7,097 nt of DNA, from the NCBI GenBank assembly GCA_014380105.1, contig JACMKL010000677.1, positions 1 to 7,097 on the forward strand. The letters are read 5' to 3'. The translations under genes were made by a program, and so were the position numbers. This document shows, one piece after another, positions 5,065-7,097 of this stretch. The stretch is from Candidatus Melainabacteria bacterium. Its GTDB lineage: Bacteria; Cyanobacteriota; Vampirovibrionia; Obscuribacterales; Obscuribacteraceae. A model generated the notes under the pieces. It was given only the letters and a program-made list of their open reading frames with translations. It made no database searches and was not told where the DNA came from. Each line of letters opens with the position of its first letter. Position 1 is the stretch's first letter.

Positions 5065-6459
5065 GTGAGAGCGAAAGTGTTCGTTTTAACCGCTGTATGC
5101 TTGAGCCAAACTGCTTTTGTGCAGTGTGCGCATGCTACCAATCCTCTTGTTCGCATGAAAGAAGCAGCACTAAATAGAGTGGCGCCAAATTTACAAAAAA
5201 CCTCAGCCCAAAATCAAAACACTCAAGCCGCAAAAAAACCAGTGCCACCAGCACAAGCGATAAGAGACAAATGGGCGGTTGTGATAGGTGTTGGGCAATA
5301 CCAAGATCCAGGCATCAAGCCGCTCAAATTCGCCTTCAAAAATGTGACTGGACTTACTGAAGTACTGAAAAACGTTGGAGTCGGCCGTTTCGCACCTGAT
5401 CACGTTTATGCCATGGCAAACGCCGCTGCCCAAAAATCAGTCATTGAACAAACATTGACTGACGAATGGTTGTGCAAAAAGGCGCTACCAGAAGATTTGA
5501 TCTTACTTTATATATGCACGCGCTTTGTACCTTCTAAAGACGGACAAGATGTTGTTTTGCTTGCATCTGATACCAAACTTGCCGGTGCCGCCGATGATGG
5601 CATCGCGCTGACACCACTCCTCACAAATATCAAACGACGTTTGCAGTCAAAACGGATTGTTTGCTTCCTTGATCTTTCACCAGCTGATGAGGCAAATCCA
5701 CAGGGACTCGATGTTGAGCGCCTGGCTTCAGCAACTGGAGTAACAATACTTTCTGCCACCAAAGGCACACAGCAGTCGCAGAATTCAGCCACCGGCCCAA
5801 TCTCGTCATATGTGCAATATTTGATCGAAGGCATTAAAACCGGCATGGGCACTTTGTCACTCGCAACAGTTTCATCCTATGTAATTGAAAACGTTGAGAA
5901 AGACGCAAAGAAAATCCAGGGCAAAGAACAAACACCAATATTTTTGATTGCCAAAGACAGTCCAGATATTCACGAAGTGCCTCTGGGCGTCAGACTAAAG
6001 AGTTCAATTCCGGAAAAGACAATTCAAATTGGACACCCTGTTGATAGTCTTGCCCTCAAACGTCCAGACCTGATGCCGGGCACACAAGCGGCTCAAAAGG
6101 CGAAGGCGCTTCAGGCAGCTAAAGAACAAAACGAAGATGATGACGACGAAGCAAACGATGACAGCTCCCCAGGTGAAGTTGACTTTGGTGCTTATATGAA
6201 AGATATGAAACGCCATATTCAGTCGAAGTGGACGCCTCCCAAAGGCATGGAAGAGAGACGGGTTATTACTGTTTTTACAATCAAGCGAAACGGCACTATT
6301 TTGGAGCCCTCAATTGTAGAAAGCAGCGGCATCGAGGCAGTCGACGAGACAGCTATGACAGCTTTGAAAGTTGCTTCTCCTCTACCGCCCTTACCAAAAG
6401 GCGCTCCTTCATCAATTCAGATACGATATCAATTTGATTGGAAGGTCAAACCTAATTAG
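5065..6459 (+). CDS. Exported caspase-like (C14 fold) protein with apparent loss of the catalytic dyad, fused to a TonB C-terminal domain
   Basis: This is a 464-residue exported protein. Residues 1-24 look like a signal peptide cleaved after AHA. A Gln/Ala/Pro-rich linker precedes a caspase-family domain (about 68-308): DKWAVVIGVGQYQD (68-81) is the first strand, ILLYICTRF (146-154) and IVCFLDLSPAD (198-208) occupy the sites of the usual YFSGHG and LDACxSG, and SSYVQYLIEGIKTG (247-260) plus QTPIFL (289-294) fit the end of the fold. Arg153 aligns with the catalytic His and Ser205 with the catalytic Cys, so proteolysis is unlikely. An acidic stretch (357-366) leads to a TonB C-terminal domain (about 371-460) with the SKWTPP and V-F-x-I-x-x-N-G-T pattern. 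The start is GTG, chosen by the Shine-Dalgarno. It is probably periplasmic, as a scaffold or binding protein. No exbB, exbD or receptor gene is nearby. Confidence 0.8.
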   Translation: MRAKVFVLTAVCLSQTAFVQCAHATNPLVRMKEAALNRVAPNLQKTSAQNQNTQAAKKPVPPAQAIRDKWAVVIGVGQYQDPGIKPLKFAFKNVTGLTEVLKNVGVGRFAPDHVYAMANAAAQKSVIEQTLTDEWLCKKALPEDLILLYICTRFVPSKDGQDVVLLASDTKLAGAADDGIALTPLLTNIKRRLQSKRIVCFLDLSPADEANPQGLDVERLASATGVTILSATKGTQQSQNSATGPISSYVQYLIEGIKTGMGTLSLATVSSYVIENVEKDAKKIQGKEQTPIFLIAKDSPDIHEVPLGVRLKSSIPEKTIQIGHPVDSLALKRPDLMPGTQAAQKAKALQAAKEQNEDDDDEANDDSSPGEVDFGAYMKDMKRHIQSKWTPPKGMEERRVITVFTIKRNGTILEPSIVESSGIEAVDETAMTALKVASPLPPLPKGAPSSIQIRYQFDWKVKPN

Positions 6460-6728
6460 ACGAACGCTTGATAGTGATTGCCTGATAATTTTTCAAAACA
6501 TTTTTCTAGACAAAAATGAGGTCGGTAGGGCAATTTCCCGGGTATCATGAACTTTGAGAGAAAGAAATTTATCGCCACTACGTAATTACCGCATTGACTG
6601 CCATAAAGTCGCAGGGTAAGTTCGAAAGTGAGGTATCAGGTTCGGAAACACCCCATGAATCCGAAACGTACCAAATTAGTGATGGCACGCAGCGAAAACA
6701 CCCCAAGGTATCGAGGCCAAAAAGCTTT
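6460..6728. other. Intergenic gap between the caspase-like/TonB gene and the right-edge gene
   Basis: The gap holds an AT-rich inverted repeat, CATTTTT (6499-6505) with AAAAATG (6512-6518) around a 6-base loop, which could end the upstream transcript but has no GC-rich stem. It also holds a CCCGGG site (6538-6543) and a 10-base direct repeat AAACACCCCA (6646-6655 and 6696-6705) exactly 50 bases apart. The right-edge gene's frame is open from 6558, so part of the gap may be coding if translation starts at TTG 6594. A 12-codon ATG frame at 6547-6585 looks like chance. Confidence 0.45.
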
Positions 6729-7097
6729 ATGAGCAGAGATGTAGGTAGAGAAGTCCCTAAAGGCGGCAACGACAAGAATAATGACGGCTCCGCTCAAATG
6801 CATCGCGAAGCCTATGAGGGTAAGAGCAAAGAGAAGCAGGATAAGAAGGATACAAAGGATGTCGGAGAGGTCAAGAAGATCTCTGACAATAAATTAAAGA
6901 CTGCTGATCAGGTCGTAGATGATTACGCCAAGTCTAAAAATGGCGAAAATTTGAAGGCTTTACGCACAACTCTTTCTGGTCCAGATGTCGATCAATATTG
7001 CAAAGACGGCGCTCAGGCCTGTGTCGACTGGGCTCAAAGCCAGGCAGACAAGGGTGGCTACGGAAAATTGATGGCTGGCATTTTGACATTGACCGGA
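6729..7097 (+). CDS. Unknown Lys/Asp-rich protein, 3' truncated by the window edge
   Basis: I do not recognise this product. From ATG 6729 the frame stays open for 123 codons to the last base of the window. Residues 1-60 are very hydrophilic and rich in Lys, Asp and Asn (for example KSKEKQDKKDTKDVGEVKK, 32-50), so probably disordered. Residues 55-110 look helical, with QYCKDGAQACVDWAQ (89-103) holding two Cys, and a more hydrophobic run LMAGILTLTG begins at 114 just before the edge. There is no N-terminal signal peptide. GAGG at 6713-6716 is 12 bases from the ATG, somewhat far. The same frame is open back to a TGA at 6555-6557, so TTG 6594 would add 45 polar residues, but it has no Shine-Dalgarno. 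It lies on the same strand as the preceding gene. Confidence 0.7.
   Translation, partial: MSRDVGREVPKGGNDKNNDGSAQMHREAYEGKSKEKQDKKDTKDVGEVKKISDNKLKTADQVVDDYAKSKNGENLKALRTTLSGPDVDQYCKDGAQACVDWAQSQADKGGYGKLMAGILTLTG

Noticed and set aside
5122..5130. Cys21 in the signal peptide as a lipoprotein lipobox
   Set aside because: The preceding residues F-V-Q do not fit the L-[AS]-[GA]-C pattern, since Q before Cys is unfavourable; AHA three residues on is a better signal peptidase I site.
6578..6775. 65-codon minus-strand frame opposite the right-edge gene's start region
   Set aside because: It overlaps the better + strand frame and has no recognisable domain; likely a shadow.

Overview
The window is moderate-GC bacterial chromosomal DNA. 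It carries four recognisable full-length genes, one large secreted or periplasmic protein of unusual design, two edge-truncated genes and a gene-poor stretch of about 960 bases. A TonB-type C-terminal domain implies a diderm (Gram-negative-type) cell. The mix of a eukaryote-like Ser/Thr kinase, a caspase-like protein and frequent GTG/TTG starts would fit the cyanobacteria-related Vampirovibrionota/Melainabacteria (e.g. Obscuribacterales). That placement is inference from gene style only.

Layout. Bases 2-91 are the 3' end of a + strand gene whose last residues resemble the C-terminus of MqnA/MqnD menaquinone-biosynthesis proteins. Bases 210-1574 (+) encode a membrane-anchored Ser/Thr protein kinase behind a good extended -10 promoter. 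Its stop codon interlocks with the stop of a convergent minus-strand gene. Bases 4100 down to 1571 form a minus-strand cluster in the order rsmI (16S rRNA C1402 2'-O-methyltransferase), a YcgR-like PilZ protein (putative c-di-GMP receptor), and uppP/bacA (undecaprenyl-diphosphate phosphatase). The gaps are 36 and 4 bases, so this is probably one operon. The first two genes use TTG and GTG starts.

Bases 4101-5064 separate rsmI from a divergent gene and hold no recognised gene. They contain two weak small-ORF candidates (4519-4743 + and 4843-5013 -), several perfect short palindromes and a near-identical 16-base direct repeat bracketing the first small ORF. Bases 5065-6459 (+) encode a signal-peptide protein with a caspase-family (C14-like) fold whose catalytic His and Cys positions appear replaced, joined by an acidic linker to a TonB C-terminal domain. 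From about 6729 (possibly 6594) a Lys/Asp-rich protein of unknown function runs off the right edge.

Functionally, uppP belongs to envelope lipid-carrier recycling and rsmI to ribosome modification. The kinase and the PilZ protein are signalling components. The pseudo-caspase/TonB protein is the most unusual item and the best candidate for undescribed biology. No mobile element, CRISPR array, tRNA or rRNA was seen.
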